Source: an uncultured Acholeplasma sp.
GTDB lineage: Bacteria; Bacillota_I; Bacilli_A; Acholeplasmatales; Acholeplasmataceae
DNA: 56,975 nt
Reading direction: 5' to 3'
Assembly: GCA_937868795.1 (NCBI GenBank)
Contig: CALMNM010000106.1
Coordinates: 1-56,975 of the forward strand
Shown: positions 26,283-34,929 of the stretch, in pieces
Position numbering within the stretch: the first letter of the stretch is position 1
How the letters are laid out: the number at the start of each line of letters is the position of its first letter
Notes under the pieces: model-generated
What the model saw: the letters and a program-made list of their open reading frames with translations, nothing else
The model's database searches: none
Told to the model about the DNA's origin: nothing
Program-made: the position numbers and the translations under genes

Positions 26283-27050
26283 TTATCCGAAGCGACCGGT
26301 GATGTATTCTTCTGTCTTCTTATGCTCTGGTGTTGAAAACATATGGGATGTATCGCCATACTCAATCAATTCACCTAAAAGGAAGAAGGCGGTTTTATCA
26401 GAGATTCTAGCAGCTTGTTGCATATTATGTGTCACGATAATAATCGTGTAATTCTTTTTAAGGTCCATAATGAGATCTTCAATTCTGGCGGTTGCGACAG
26501 GGTCTAGCGCTGATGTAGGTTCATCCATCAAGATGACTTCTGGTTTCATTGCAATCGTTCTTGCAATACATAACCGTTGCTGTTGACCCCCAGATAAAGA
26601 AAGAGCTGATTCCTTAAGACGGTCTTTGACTTCATCCCATAATGCCGCTTGTTTTAAGGATTCTTCAACGATTTCTCTTAAAGTGTTTTTATCTTTAATC
26701 CCTTGGCATTTGGGGCCATAGGTGATGTTGTCATAAATACTCATAGGAAACGGATTGGGCTTTTGAAATACCATGCCTACTCTTTTTCTCAATCCGATCA
26801 CATCAGTCATGGGTTCGTAGATATTTTCTTGATGAAATGAGACTTCACCTTCTATTTTACATGATTCGACTAAATCATTCATCCGATTGAGTGTTCTTAA
26901 AAAGGTTGATTTACCACATCCTGAAGGTCCAATGAGTGCGGTAACTTCTTTTTCATAGATGGGCAGTTCAATCGATTTTAGCGCTTGAGTCTGACCATAA
27001 AATAGATTTAATTCTTTGATGTTGAAGACAATGTTTTGTGTCTGATTCAT
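26283..27050 (-). CDS. pstB: Phosphate ABC transporter ATPase PstB
   Basis: 255 residues, usual length. Walker [10 protein letters not shown] at 41-49, the PstB-typical [12 protein letters not shown]-loop [16 protein letters not shown], signature [13 protein letters not shown] and Walker [14 protein letters not shown]. Its ATG overlaps the pstA TGA stop (ATGA), so it is translationally coupled. It drives phosphate import from the cytoplasmic side of the PstCA permease. Confidence 0.98.
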   Translation of the reverse strand: MNQTQNIVFNIKELNLFYGQTQALKSIELPIYEKEVTALIGPSGCGKSTFLRTLNRMNDLVESCKIEGEVSFHQENIYEPMTDVIGLRKRVGMVFQKPNPFPMSIYDNITYGPKCQGIKDKNTLREIVEESLKQAALWDEVKDRLKESALSLSGGQQQRLCIARTIAMKPEVILMDEPTSALDPVATARIEDLIMDLKKNYTIIIVTHNMQQAARISDKTAFFLLGELIEYGDTSHMFSTPEHKKTEEYITGRFG

Positions 27051-28255
27051 AAGTTTACACCATACTTTCTTCTAAAATTACGCGTGACGAATTTAATGGA
27101 GATATTTAAGGTTAAGACGATGATTAAGATAATGAGTGCTATCGTTGTTGATAAATCAATGTTTGCGGGTTCATCAGACATCATGGACCATATGTGAACA
27201 GCAAGTGAGGTCGATTGACCTGTGAGACTTACCTCATCTTTAATCGCTGTTCCTATCGCAAATACGAGAGCAGCACTTTCACCTATGATTCTGCCGATTG
27301 CTAGGAGTGTCGCGGTTAATATCCCTGGAAATGCATTAGGCAAGATTACCTTAAATGTTGTCTGTGTCTTACTTGCACCAAGGGCGAGTGATGCATAGCG
27401 ATAATCATCAGGAACCACTTTTAAACTCTCTTCTGTTGTTCTAATCACAACCGGCATCAAAATGACAGCGAGTGTCATCGCTCCTGATAAAATGTTACCT
27501 CCAGTAGCATCGGTGATTCTAACGATAAAAGGAACAAAGACCGCAAGACCCATCAAACCATAAATAATGGAAGGAACGCCTGTTAACGTTTCAATCAAAG
27601 AACGAACGAGTTGTGTAAAGCGATTCTTTTTCGCGTATTCATTGAGATAAATGGCTGCACCGACACCGATGGGTAGAGCAATGATGAGTGTAATAAATAT
27701 CAAATAAAATGTCGTGATGATGGATCCTCGAATTCCACCACCCGATGTGGTGAACTCAAGTTCTCTAATATGGTCCATTTCATTGAGTTCTTGAATCATG
27801 ATTTCTGATCCATAACGTGAGAGTGATGACGGACGATCATCATACGCAATTCGAATGATTGAATAATTAACACCTAAAGATAATCTTTGATCGCTTACAC
27901 CTTTGTTCACCATATCGTTAAGAGGTGAATTTTCATGAACATCATAAACTACCACAATATTTTTCCCAAGTAAGTCAATATCATCCTTTAAGGCAAGTCC
28001 CCATACCTCTGAGTAATAGACATCATCTGGATAATTTTGGTCAGCTGGACAGTTACATAAAGCGGTTTGATCATCAAATCCTGCAATATAGTTAACCGCA
28101 AGATAATTATTCGTGATCAAATCTTTGTTGAGTAATCTCACACCATGTGTAACAACATACCCAATAATCAATGACAAGATGACAAGGGTGAAAAGGGCTG
28201 AGCCATACGTAATCACTTGAAGAAAACCATCGCTGAATCTTCGTTTATTTGACAT
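27047..28255 (-). CDS. pstA: Phosphate ABC permease PstA with extended extracytoplasmic loop
   Basis: 402 residues against about 280-300 usually. TM1 (about 14-37) is followed by an insert of about 130 residues (about 40-175) outside the membrane, with a CNC cysteine motif and many Asp and Tyr residues. The normal core begins near [18 protein letters not shown] and includes the EAA-type loop [25 protein letters not shown]. The start is ATG 28255, which overlaps the pstC end by 11 bases, with GGTGG upstream; a GTG at 28264 is the alternative. With PstC it forms the phosphate channel. Confidence 0.93.
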   Translation of the reverse strand: MSNKRRFSDGFLQVITYGSALFTLVILSLIIGYVVTHGVRLLNKDLITNNYLAVNYIAGFDDQTALCNCPADQNYPDDVYYSEVWGLALKDDIDLLGKNIVVVYDVHENSPLNDMVNKGVSDQRLSLGVNYSIIRIAYDDRPSSLSRYGSEIMIQELNEMDHIRELEFTTSGGGIRGSIITTFYLIFITLIIALPIGVGAAIYLNEYAKKNRFTQLVRSLIETLTGVPSIIYGLMGLAVFVPFIVRITDATGGNILSGAMTLAVILMPVVIRTTEESLKVVPDDYRYASLALGASKTQTTFKVILPNAFPGILTATLLAIGRIIGESAALVFAIGTAIKDEVSLTGQSTSLAVHIWSMMSDEPANIDLSTTIALIILIIVLTLNISIKFVTRNFRRKYGVNL

Positions 28256-29192
28256 CGATTCCACCCACTTTCTTCTTGATGGTGTTTAAGATGAAATTGG
28301 TAATTAGGATAACAGCCATAAGGATGATACCTACAGAGAAGCGGATATTATAATCGAGTCCCGCAGATTCTTTCATCCCCTCTAGCATGGTGGTTGTCAA
28401 TGTCGATGTGGTATCAAAAATGTTAAATGATAAGCCTGATCTTCGACCTCCTGCTACAAGGGATACAGCAGTCGCTTCACCTAATGCACGACCCACGCCA
28501 AGGATTGCCCCAGTGAAAATCCCGGATTTCGCCGCTGCTAGGACTACTTTGAAATAGGTCTGTGTTGGGCTTGCTCCTAAAGCGAGTGACCCATGGATTA
28601 ATGTGGAATCCACGGAACGAATCGCTACTTCAGCAACCGTCGTTATCGTGGGAATCGTCATGAGTGCAAGAATGATTACGGCAGATAAAACTGAGTTCCC
28701 ACCTTTCGATTGAAAGCCAAAAAGGGCTGAAAAATCATAGATAAACGGAAGAATAACGATTGCTCCAAAAAGCCCATAAATGATGGAAGGAATCGATGCG
28801 AGCATCTCGATGATGGTGCGGAAAATCTCTGCAATCCGTTTAGGTGCTATTTTAGCGATGAATAAAGCTGTTAAAACACCGATGGGAAATGAAATAAATA
28901 ATGATAAGAAAACCACATATATGGTCTGGATGATAATAAACCCTACACTGTATAAATTTGATTGGAATGTGGGTCCAATGAGCCAAGTATTTCCGGTTAA
29001 AAAAGGGATAAACGGGACTGCTCCTAATCCTCCATTATCCGTAATAAAGGGGGTAATCCCTTTGGCGAAGATGACCCCTGCTATGACAAAGATAAAGGAT
29101 GCTGATATGATGGCTAAACCTTTTAAAATCTGATGAACCGTCATGTCCACTAATGCATTCTTTTGAAACTTTTTCTTGATGGCATTTTGCAT
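28245..29192 (-). CDS. pstC: Phosphate ABC permease PstC
   Basis: 315 residues, usual length, six membrane segments. Family motifs are GILTALFIAKIAP, MLASIPSIIYGLFG and the ATPase-docking loop GSLALGASPTQTYFKVVLAAAKSGI. The RBS AAAGGAG lies 10 bases before the ATG. A hairpin (29219-29241) separates it from pstS, so expression may be lower than that of the binding protein. Confidence 0.96.
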   Translation of the reverse strand: MQNAIKKKFQKNALVDMTVHQILKGLAIISASFIFVIAGVIFAKGITPFITDNGGLGAVPFIPFLTGNTWLIGPTFQSNLYSVGFIIIQTIYVVFLSLFISFPIGVLTALFIAKIAPKRIAEIFRTIIEMLASIPSIIYGLFGAIVILPFIYDFSALFGFQSKGGNSVLSAVIILALMTIPTITTVAEVAIRSVDSTLIHGSLALGASPTQTYFKVVLAAAKSGIFTGAILGVGRALGEATAVSLVAGGRRSGLSFNIFDTTSTLTTTMLEGMKESAGLDYNIRFSVGIILMAVILITNFILNTIKKKVGGIDVK

Positions 29193-29214
29193 GGATGGAT
29201 AACTCCTTTCAACT

Positions 29215-29241
29215 AAAACAAGGGACCCAAAGGATCCCTTG
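29215..29241 (-). terminator. Attenuator-like hairpin between pstS and pstC
   Basis: 9-bp stem with one mismatch (CAAGGGATCC / GGTCCCTTG on the minus strand), followed by a short TTTT. The modest T run suggests partial termination or mRNA-end protection, giving excess PstS. Confidence 0.6.
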
Positions 29242-29261
29242 ATGTTTCAACTAATCAAGGT

Positions 29262-30197
29262 TTACGCGTTTGGAACATCGGCCCAAGTGGAATATGTTCC
29301 TTCATAAATCTTCTTTAATGTGTCAGCGGTCATATTGGAAATCGGGTTATTTAAATGCACGATTGCCACAATCGCATCCCATGCGAGTTGACCATATTGT
29401 TCAACAGTCACATTAGCGGTTTCTGTAGAGGTGAATGGACGTGATGCAAATCCAACATCTTTACCAACAGTGGTATCTTTAACTGCTGGATCATTGGTGC
29501 GTTTCCAACCATCTCCAGATCCTGTATGATCGTGTTCAGCGACGAAGTTACCAGCTTTTGCAGTAAATGCTGCTGTCAATGCTTCAGCTACCTTTTGAAT
29601 AGAATCTGAACCACCAAATCTAACGGTCACACCTGAGTTATCTTGTTGAGTGATCGGATGTTGAGCTTTAATGGAATCCCAAGTCGTTGTCGTAGATAAT
29701 GCAATCGCACCTGCATTATTGATAATATCTGCTGCGTCGGTTGTTCCTAGGAAAGCGACAAACGCATTGACGAGATCCTCAACTGCTTGAGAGGGGAAAT
29801 CACCATCGGCGCGAACCATCCAGTTGAAAGGACGCTTTAATGCATAAGTGTTATTAATAACGTTGGCTTCTGTAGGTGCAACACCTTCAAATTCTAGCGC
29901 TTTAATGGTGTCATTCACAGAGGATAATGAAACATATCCGATGCCATACTCATCAATAGACATCGCGTTTAGAATCGCGGTATTGTCTTTGATAACGAAA
30001 CCTTCAACAAGTAAATCATCACTCTTGGCTGCAGGACCAAAACCAATCCCGTTCATAAATCCATCTCGAGTTCCTGAGGTGGTATCACGTGTATATACCG
30101 TAATCGTACTTTCTAGATTAAACTCTGGCTCTGCTTGTGTACAAGCGACTAAAGTCAGAGTGAAGACAAGCATTGCTAATAAGACTAATTTTTTCAT
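29262..30197 (-). CDS. pstS: Phosphate-binding lipoprotein PstS, circularly permuted
   Basis: 311 residues; lipobox TLVAC (Cys 19). The two halves are in reverse order compared with ordinary PstS. Residues 31-170 carry what is normally the second half: TVYTRDTTSGTRDGF (34-48), GIGYVSLSSV (85-94), ALEFEGVAPTEANV and the NTYALKRPF strand. Residues 188-311 carry the normal first half: VTVRFGGSDSIQKVAEAL, HTGSGDG, VGFASRP, WDAIVAIVHLNNPISN, LKKIYEGTYSTWADV, where the protein ends. Total length equals one PstS, so nothing is duplicated. The start is ATG 30197 with AAGGAG upstream. Binding residues (SGTRD, GGSDS, TGSGDG) are kept, so phosphate binding is likely. Confidence 0.93.
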   Translation of the reverse strand: MKKLVLLAMLVFTLTLVACTQAEPEFNLESTITVYTRDTTSGTRDGFMNGIGFGPAAKSDDLLVEGFVIKDNTAILNAMSIDEYGIGYVSLSSVNDTIKALEFEGVAPTEANVINNTYALKRPFNWMVRADGDFPSQAVEDLVNAFVAFLGTTDAADIINNAGAIALSTTTTWDSIKAQHPITQQDNSGVTVRFGGSDSIQKVAEALTAAFTAKAGNFVAEHDHTGSGDGWKRTNDPAVKDTTVGKDVGFASRPFTSTETANVTVEQYGQLAWDAIVAIVHLNNPISNMTADTLKKIYEGTYSTWADVPNA

Positions 30198-30228
30198 ACA
30201 TAATCTCCTTTTTATATTTTCCATGTTC

Positions 30229-30294
30229 ATTATAGGTAAAATAGAATTTGTTAGAAATCATAAATCAGTAAGACTATTGTAAAGAAGATGTAAA
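30229..30294 (-). promoter_or_regulatory. pst promoter with Pho-box-like repeats
   Basis: Minus strand: two perfect TTTACA hexamers (30289-30294 and 30278-30283) with an 11-base period, and a weaker CTTACT one period on (30267-30272). Then TATAAT follows at 30229-30234. The -35 (TTTCTA, 30252-30257) is poor, as expected for an activator-dependent promoter. The pattern matches PhoP boxes of Gram-positive bacteria (TTAACA-like repeats every 11 bases). Confidence 0.7.
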
Positions 30295-30295
30295 A

Positions 30296-30323
30296 ACAAA
30301 AAAAGGAATCATTTTCTGACTCC
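30296..30323 (-). terminator. Terminator of the ABC exporter operon
   Basis: Minus-strand stem GGAGTCA / TGATTCC (one G-T pair), loop GAAAA, followed by T7. It sits between the exporter permease stop and the pst promoter. Confidence 0.8.
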
Positions 30324-30345
30324 TTCTTAAGTAAGTTTATGTTGC

Positions 30346-31209
30346 TTATTTACCCATTTTCTTACTCATATTGCGGTAACTAAAGTAAAGTAAGACAAAT
30401 CCGAGGATGAGTGATCCGAGCATGATCCAAATCATATTGACTTCCTGTCCAAAGATACCGATTTCCAGTGTTCCATAAAAAATCTCGATTTCTTGAACCA
30501 TTTGTATGGGTAATTCTGCATAGGGTTCTGCGAGCATCACATTTTTTAATAAGATGGTCATATGCGTGAAAGGTACAGCAGATGCGACAAATGACATGGA
30601 TTTTCCAAGGACAAATAAAGGCATATAAATTCCACTGATAAATCCGATTAAGGTACCCAAAACTCCTGATAAAGTCCCAAACGCATTCACTGACTTTAAT
30701 AATGTGGTTAAAAATATCATCAAAGTCGCTGAAATGAAGGTGAAGAATATGAGCAAGCCTGAAACCTTCATGATAGTAGCAAACGAATACCAGTAACCTG
30801 AGAAAATTCCTACATAGAGTATGGTCAAAACCCACATGACTAAGGTGAGAATTGAAGTGACTAAAATCGATGTTAAGTAATAGGATAAAATAATTTTATA
30901 TCGCTTAATGGGAGTCACTAGAAATGCATCAAGCTTCTTGTATTCCAGATCTGTAATCACATTCCCCATGACACCTAAGGATAAAGAAACTGTATTGATA
31001 ACAAGAACCCCACCCATAATGACACCGACAGAAATGAAAATCTTTAATTCATCACTGACTCCTTGTAAATCAGAAGTGTACTGACGTCCGATAAAAAGAA
31101 AGTAAAGTGCTAAGAGAATGATAATTGAGAGAAACGAAAAGAATACCGCTGTTTTATCTCGTAAAAACTTAAGGGTGTGACGTTTGACTAAACTCATCAA
31201 ATCATACAT
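30346..31209 (-). CDS. ABC-2 type export permease
   Basis: 287 residues with six membrane segments; the first follows the cytoplasmic VKRHTLKFLRDKTAVFF, a typical ABC-2 N-terminus. The start is ATG 31209, which overlaps the ATPase TGA stop (GTATGA), with GGAGGGG upstream. With its ATPase it makes a drug- or lipid-type exporter of the DrrAB/NatAB style. The substrate is unknown. Confidence 0.88.
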   Translation of the reverse strand: MYDLMSLVKRHTLKFLRDKTAVFFSFLSIIILLALYFLFIGRQYTSDLQGVSDELKIFISVGVIMGGVLVINTVSLSLGVMGNVITDLEYKKLDAFLVTPIKRYKIILSYYLTSILVTSILTLVMWVLTILYVGIFSGYWYSFATIMKVSGLLIFFTFISATLMIFLTTLLKSVNAFGTLSGVLGTLIGFISGIYMPLFVLGKSMSFVASAVPFTHMTILLKNVMLAEPYAELPIQMVQEIEIFYGTLEIGIFGQEVNMIWIMLGSLILGFVLLYFSYRNMSKKMGK

Positions 31210-32107
31210 GATTTTCCCCTCCAATCACTTGAATGAAGACATCATCCATCGTTCCTTTTACCATTTCAAATTGGGCAATGTTTTCTCTTAGTTGATTGAT
31301 CATCGTAATGGCTTCTTCAGCATCACTCACGATCATAATAAATTGATCGGCAATTTTCTCATAGGGTTTATTCATTTTTTCTAGTGCATCAATCAATGCT
31401 TTTTTATCTTTTGCGACGATTTTTAATCTGTCATAAGAATACTCATCTTTGAGTTGCGCTGGTGTACCCTCTGCGACGATCTTCCCCTTGTTAATAATGA
31501 CGACATGATCTGCATTCGCTGCTTCTTCCATATAGTGCGTGGTCAAAAAAATGGTCATGCCATGATTTTTCTTCAAATCTTCAATAACTTTCCAAACAAT
31601 TTGACGTGTTTCAGGATCGAGTCCTGTGGTCGGTTCATCTAGCAAAAGAATTTCTGGATTTGAAAATAATGCACGAGCAATTTCCGTACGTCGTTTTTGA
31701 CCACCTGATAATGTTTTATAACGTTGGTTTTCAAATTCGTAAAGATTAAGGTACTTCGCAAGTTCATCGTAACGCGCTTTAACTGCAACTTTATCCTTGA
31801 GATAAAGTGCTCCACGATAAATTAGATTTTCTTTCACTGTGAGATCTTCATCCAACACATTTCCTTGAAAAACGACCCCAATTTTATTTCTAAAATAGGC
31901 ATCATCGGTTTGTTCATTCAAAAAGACTTGACCACTGTCTTTATCAAGAAGTGTGGTCATGACATTGATGGTGGTGGATTTACCCGCTCCATTGGGTCCT
32001 AAAAAAGCAAAAAGACTCCCTCGTTTAACCTTGAAAGAGATGTCATTAACTGCTTTGATCTCCCCGTAGCTTTTCACAAGGTTTTCGACACGAACAATAC
32101 AGTCCAT
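31202..32107 (-). CDS. ABC exporter ATPase (DrrA/NatA type)
   Basis: 301 residues. Walker A GPNGAGKST at 37-45, Q-loop VVFQGNVLDEDLTVKEN, signature LSGGQKRRTEIAR, Walker B ILLLDEPTTGLDPETR and the H-loop LTTHYMEEA. A C-terminal domain of about 80 residues (DRLKIVAKDKKALIDALEK) is typical of DrrA-like exporters. The start is ATG 32107 with GGAGGG upstream. An extended -10 promoter (TGC-TATACT, 32144-32152) lies before it. Confidence 0.92.
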   Translation of the reverse strand: MDCIVRVENLVKSYGEIKAVNDISFKVKRGSLFAFLGPNGAGKSTTINVMTTLLDKDSGQVFLNEQTDDAYFRNKIGVVFQGNVLDEDLTVKENLIYRGALYLKDKVAVKARYDELAKYLNLYEFENQRYKTLSGGQKRRTEIARALFSNPEILLLDEPTTGLDPETRQIVWKVIEDLKKNHGMTIFLTTHYMEEAANADHVVIINKGKIVAEGTPAQLKDEYSYDRLKIVAKDKKALIDALEKMNKPYEKIADQFIMIVSDAEEAITMINQLRENIAQFEMVKGTMDDVFIQVIGGENHV

Positions 32108-32206
32108 TAAAAAACCCTCCAATCGTTTCTAATCTATTTCGGAGTATAGCACAAAAAGATTCATTTATAAAGACTTTATCGAATTGTTTTTGTAAGTTTT
32201 AAAAGA

Positions 32207-32572
32207 TTAGGCAGCACATTGAGTTAATGCAATCAATAAAATTGCAGCATATAAAACAACGGCACTTACTGGTGTGATCAAGATTCCAACAATGGTTTTA
32301 TAGATCTTCATCTTCACTACTTTTTTTCTAATTTGATGTATATAGTAAAAGATGCTGAAGAAACCAAAAAGAAAATGTGCAATATGATAATAAAACAAGT
32401 ACGTGGCAACATAGATGACAAATCGAGGTGTTGCCGTTACGGCACGAGCGAAAATCGCACCTATGGTATATAAAACGATACTGACTGGAATAAGTGCTAA
32501 AGAAATATGGAAATAAATCTGTTGTACTTTGATGATCTTGTCCGCTTTCGAAAGTGGTTGTGGTTGAACCAT
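32207..32572 (-). CDS. Small membrane protein of unknown function
   Basis: 121 residues with three membrane segments (about 22-46, 53-76 and 93-116) and a basic loop HQIRKKVVKMKIYK between the last two. No family recognised. It lies alone upstream of the exporter on the same strand, with about 100 bases between, and is preceded by AAAGGATGG. Confidence 0.65.
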   Translation of the reverse strand: MVQPQPLSKADKIIKVQQIYFHISLALIPVSIVLYTIGAIFARAVTATPRFVIYVATYLFYYHIAHFLFGFFSIFYYIHQIRKKVVKMKIYKTIVGILITPVSAVVLYAAILLIALTQCAA

Positions 32573-32692
32573 GGGGCTTCACCATCCTTTACTTTATTAT
32601 AGCGCTTTTATTTTGAAGTTCAAGATAAATAATGCAAATATGGTCCAATAAAAACACTCATTATCACGTATATTAAGTGAGGAGGTCTTAAC

Positions 32693-33205
32693 ATGTTATT
32701 AGAAAAACTCAATCATACCTATCGTGATCTCATCTCGATCTTTATCTTTTTGGATACCTTGTTTGTGTCTTTTGTCGTTTTATGGTTTTTTGGTTTTGAT
32801 GGAAATCTATGGCTAGGATTAGTGATTGCAACTGGCGGAACCCTAGGATTATGGATAATGACAATCGTTCGTTTTAAAGCGTATAAGCGTGAATTAAAAA
32901 AACGGAGATATTCGATTAACGATTTGCAATACAGATTGAATTATCCCCATTCTTTTATAAAAAAAATCCCTTACCCATCATTAGGTTTAGGACTCATCTA
33001 TAGGGTCAATGGAAAACGAATTCCCATGAAGTTTATCGGATTTGAAGAGGGTCATCGGGCTTACTTAATGAAAGAAATAGACCAAATCCACCGCATCAAT
33101 TTATATAAAGTCATTTTGATGCACCCACGATATGGTGCACTCATTGAAGATGTGAATCATCAAAAATATCTTATTGATATCAGAAATCTTTCAGTGATCT
33201 CTTAG
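32693..33205 (+). CDS. Small membrane protein of unknown function
   Basis: 170 residues. Two close membrane helices (about 16-35 and 40-61) form an N-terminal hairpin, then a cytoplasmic domain of about 105 residues, basic at first (RFKAYKRELKKRRYS). The RBS is a strong GAGGAGGT. Monocistronic, ending in a terminator shared with the convergent MFS gene. Family not recognised. Confidence 0.75.
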   Translation: MLLEKLNHTYRDLISIFIFLDTLFVSFVVLWFFGFDGNLWLGLVIATGGTLGLWIMTIVRFKAYKRELKKRRYSINDLQYRLNYPHSFIKKIPYPSLGLGLIYRVNGKRIPMKFIGFEEGHRAYLMKEIDQIHRINLYKVILMHPRYGALIEDVNHQKYLIDIRNLSVIS

Positions 33206-33221
33206 TTGAGATCACTTTTTA
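33193..33221 (+). terminator. Bidirectional terminator between 32693 gene and MFS gene
   Basis: Perfect 9-bp stem AGTGATCTC/GAGATCACT, loop TTAGTT, T5 on the plus strand. It overlaps both stop codons. Confidence 0.8.
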
Positions 33222-34389
33222 TTATCGGTTGCTTCATTTGTTTCATGTATTGATAAACCAAGAAACCTAATATCCATGTAATTGCCACCATGATTAGAGG
33301 ATAAATGGCGATAGTCGTTAATTGAAATAGTGCACCTGCAGCAGGTGTTAATAACCCGAAGCCTAAATACCCAATCCCCATTTGTAAGCTCATGATCTTG
33401 CTCAATTTCTCTTTAGAAAAAACGTGACTATTCAAATACATCATATTTGGATAAATCGGTGCAGCACCTAAACCTAAAATAAAGACGATGATGAAGTAAG
33501 CACTGAGTTTTTGAACACTGATCCAAAGCATGGGTGCAGCAATAATCATAAGCATTGATCCTATGACAATGAGTTTTTTTGCTGATATTTTCGATGATAG
33601 AAATCCACTCGTGAGTCTGCCAATCGTCAACGCTAAATAAAACGTGGTCGTAAATAGCGCAGCTGTGGCATAATCGACACCCTTGATAATATAAAAGTAA
33701 CTCGCAATCCAAACGCCAGCGAGTGACTCAATGTGAACATAAATCACAAAGATGATAATACTCACAACGGCACCCTTCGTGGTCAAAATCTGTTTGGTTC
33801 CAATGGTTGGATGGTGCATTTCGCGATGTTCCTTGGTTTCTTTAATCCAAAGCTTAAGTGATAAAAAGAGGAGAAATGCAATGAATAACAAAAGTGAGCC
33901 TACAATGATATATCCCATGCGCCACGAATTTTGTGATAATGTATAAGCCATAATCGAGGGTCCTGCGGTCACACCAATCCCATAAAATGAATGAAGATAG
34001 TTCATGTGTTTCGCTTCATAATGAGAAGCTAAGTAGTGATTGAGTGATACGTCAATCGCTCCTGCGCCAAGACCTAAGGGAATAGCAAAGAAGAGAATTT
34101 GATAGAATTGATTCACCTGAGAAATAAGGATTAGCGCAACCCCAGTAAAGATAACGCTGAACATCGTGATGTATTTTGTTTGGAAAATACGTAATAATCG
34201 TGGTGCGTTATAAGTAGCGAAAATGGACATGAGGTAAACTAAAACCGTCATCATCCCCAATGTTCCTAACGAGGTTTGAAGATCTGATCTGACTAAATTC
34301 CATGCTGAACCTAAAAGAGCATCGGGCAATCCGAGTGCGATAAAAGTGATATAGATGACGAGGAGTAACAATATCGATTTCTTCTTCAT
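33202..34389 (-). CDS. Major facilitator superfamily transporter
   Basis: 395 residues with about 12 membrane helices. It opens ITFIALGLPDALLGSAWNLVR and has LGLGAGAIDVSLNHYLA in the first half, a pattern seen in FucP-like and related sugar-permease MFS proteins. The central loop (SLKLWIKETKEHREMHHP) splits it into two six-helix halves. The start is ATG 34389 with GAAGAGG upstream. The substrate is not predictable. Confidence 0.85.
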   Translation of the reverse strand: MKKKSILLLLVIYITFIALGLPDALLGSAWNLVRSDLQTSLGTLGMMTVLVYLMSIFATYNAPRLLRIFQTKYITMFSVIFTGVALILISQVNQFYQILFFAIPLGLGAGAIDVSLNHYLASHYEAKHMNYLHSFYGIGVTAGPSIMAYTLSQNSWRMGYIIVGSLLLFIAFLLFLSLKLWIKETKEHREMHHPTIGTKQILTTKGAVVSIIIFVIYVHIESLAGVWIASYFYIIKGVDYATAALFTTTFYLALTIGRLTSGFLSSKISAKKLIVIGSMLMIIAAPMLWISVQKLSAYFIIVFILGLGAAPIYPNMMYLNSHVFSKEKLSKIMSLQMGIGYLGFGLLTPAAGALFQLTTIAIYPLIMVAITWILGFLVYQYMKQMKQPIIKSDLN

Positions 34390-34442
34390 ATGAACCTCTT
34401 CAAACATTCCACATTATAACATGGATTGGTTCAAAGAGCGTT

Positions 34443-34467
34443 AAAAAAAGAACCCTTAATAGGGTTC
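34443..34467 (-). terminator. Terminator of the 34476 gene
   Basis: Perfect 7-bp stem GAACCCT/AGGGTTC with loop TAAT (minus ATTA), followed by T7 on the minus strand. Confidence 0.88.
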
Positions 34468-34475
34468 ATTTCCTT

Positions 34476-34862
34476 TTATTTTATAGCTTGATTAATCTGT
34501 TCAATCATAGGACGACGTTTTCCCATGAAATACAGTTTGAAAAAATCTTTTTCAGTCGAAATTGTGAGTTGATTGTTTAAACCAAGAAATCCTTTTTTAA
34601 CCTCGTGTGCTGTAATAAATTCGAAGGATACTCTGAAACGTTCTTTTGTAGGTTTTGTTCCCATGATATTCGCATCAAAACATACCACTTGGTCTTTAAA
34701 TATACCAACAAATCCATCTGATCCAGCACCTTGAGTTCTACCAAACATAATATTGGCTGCTTGATGTGCTCCAGTATAGGCAATAACACATTTAGCAACT
34801 AATCCTCTTTCATCGCAAAGTTCTAAACTTTTAGCCAATTGAATCAAATCATTATTTCCCAT
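34476..34862 (-). CDS. Small soluble protein, possibly PH-like
   Basis: 128 residues, no membrane segment. After an N-terminal helix comes a beta-rich stretch (GSDGFVGIFKDQVVCFDANI, RFRVSFEFITAHEVKKGFLG, NQLTISTEKDFFKLYFMG) and a C-terminal helix (RRPMIEQINQAIK). This alternation resembles bacterial PH-like (YokE/GRAM) domains, but that is only a fold guess. Monocistronic, with its own terminator. Confidence 0.7.
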   Translation of the reverse strand: MGNNDLIQLAKSLELCDERGLVAKCVIAYTGAHQAANIMFGRTQGAGSDGFVGIFKDQVVCFDANIMGTKPTKERFRVSFEFITAHEVKKGFLGLNNQLTISTEKDFFKLYFMGKRRPMIEQINQAIK

Positions 34863-34929
34863 CGAATCACTCCTTTGGTTTTAGTTTATCGCTAAAACCC
34901 TGAAAGTGAAATAGTTTCTTTCAATTTTA

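Noticed and set aside
29262-30197. Idea that pstS is a tandem of two partial genes or an assembly artefact
   Set aside because: It is one continuous frame of normal PstS length with each motif once, so duplication or a chimera is less likely than permutation. An assembly check is still useful.
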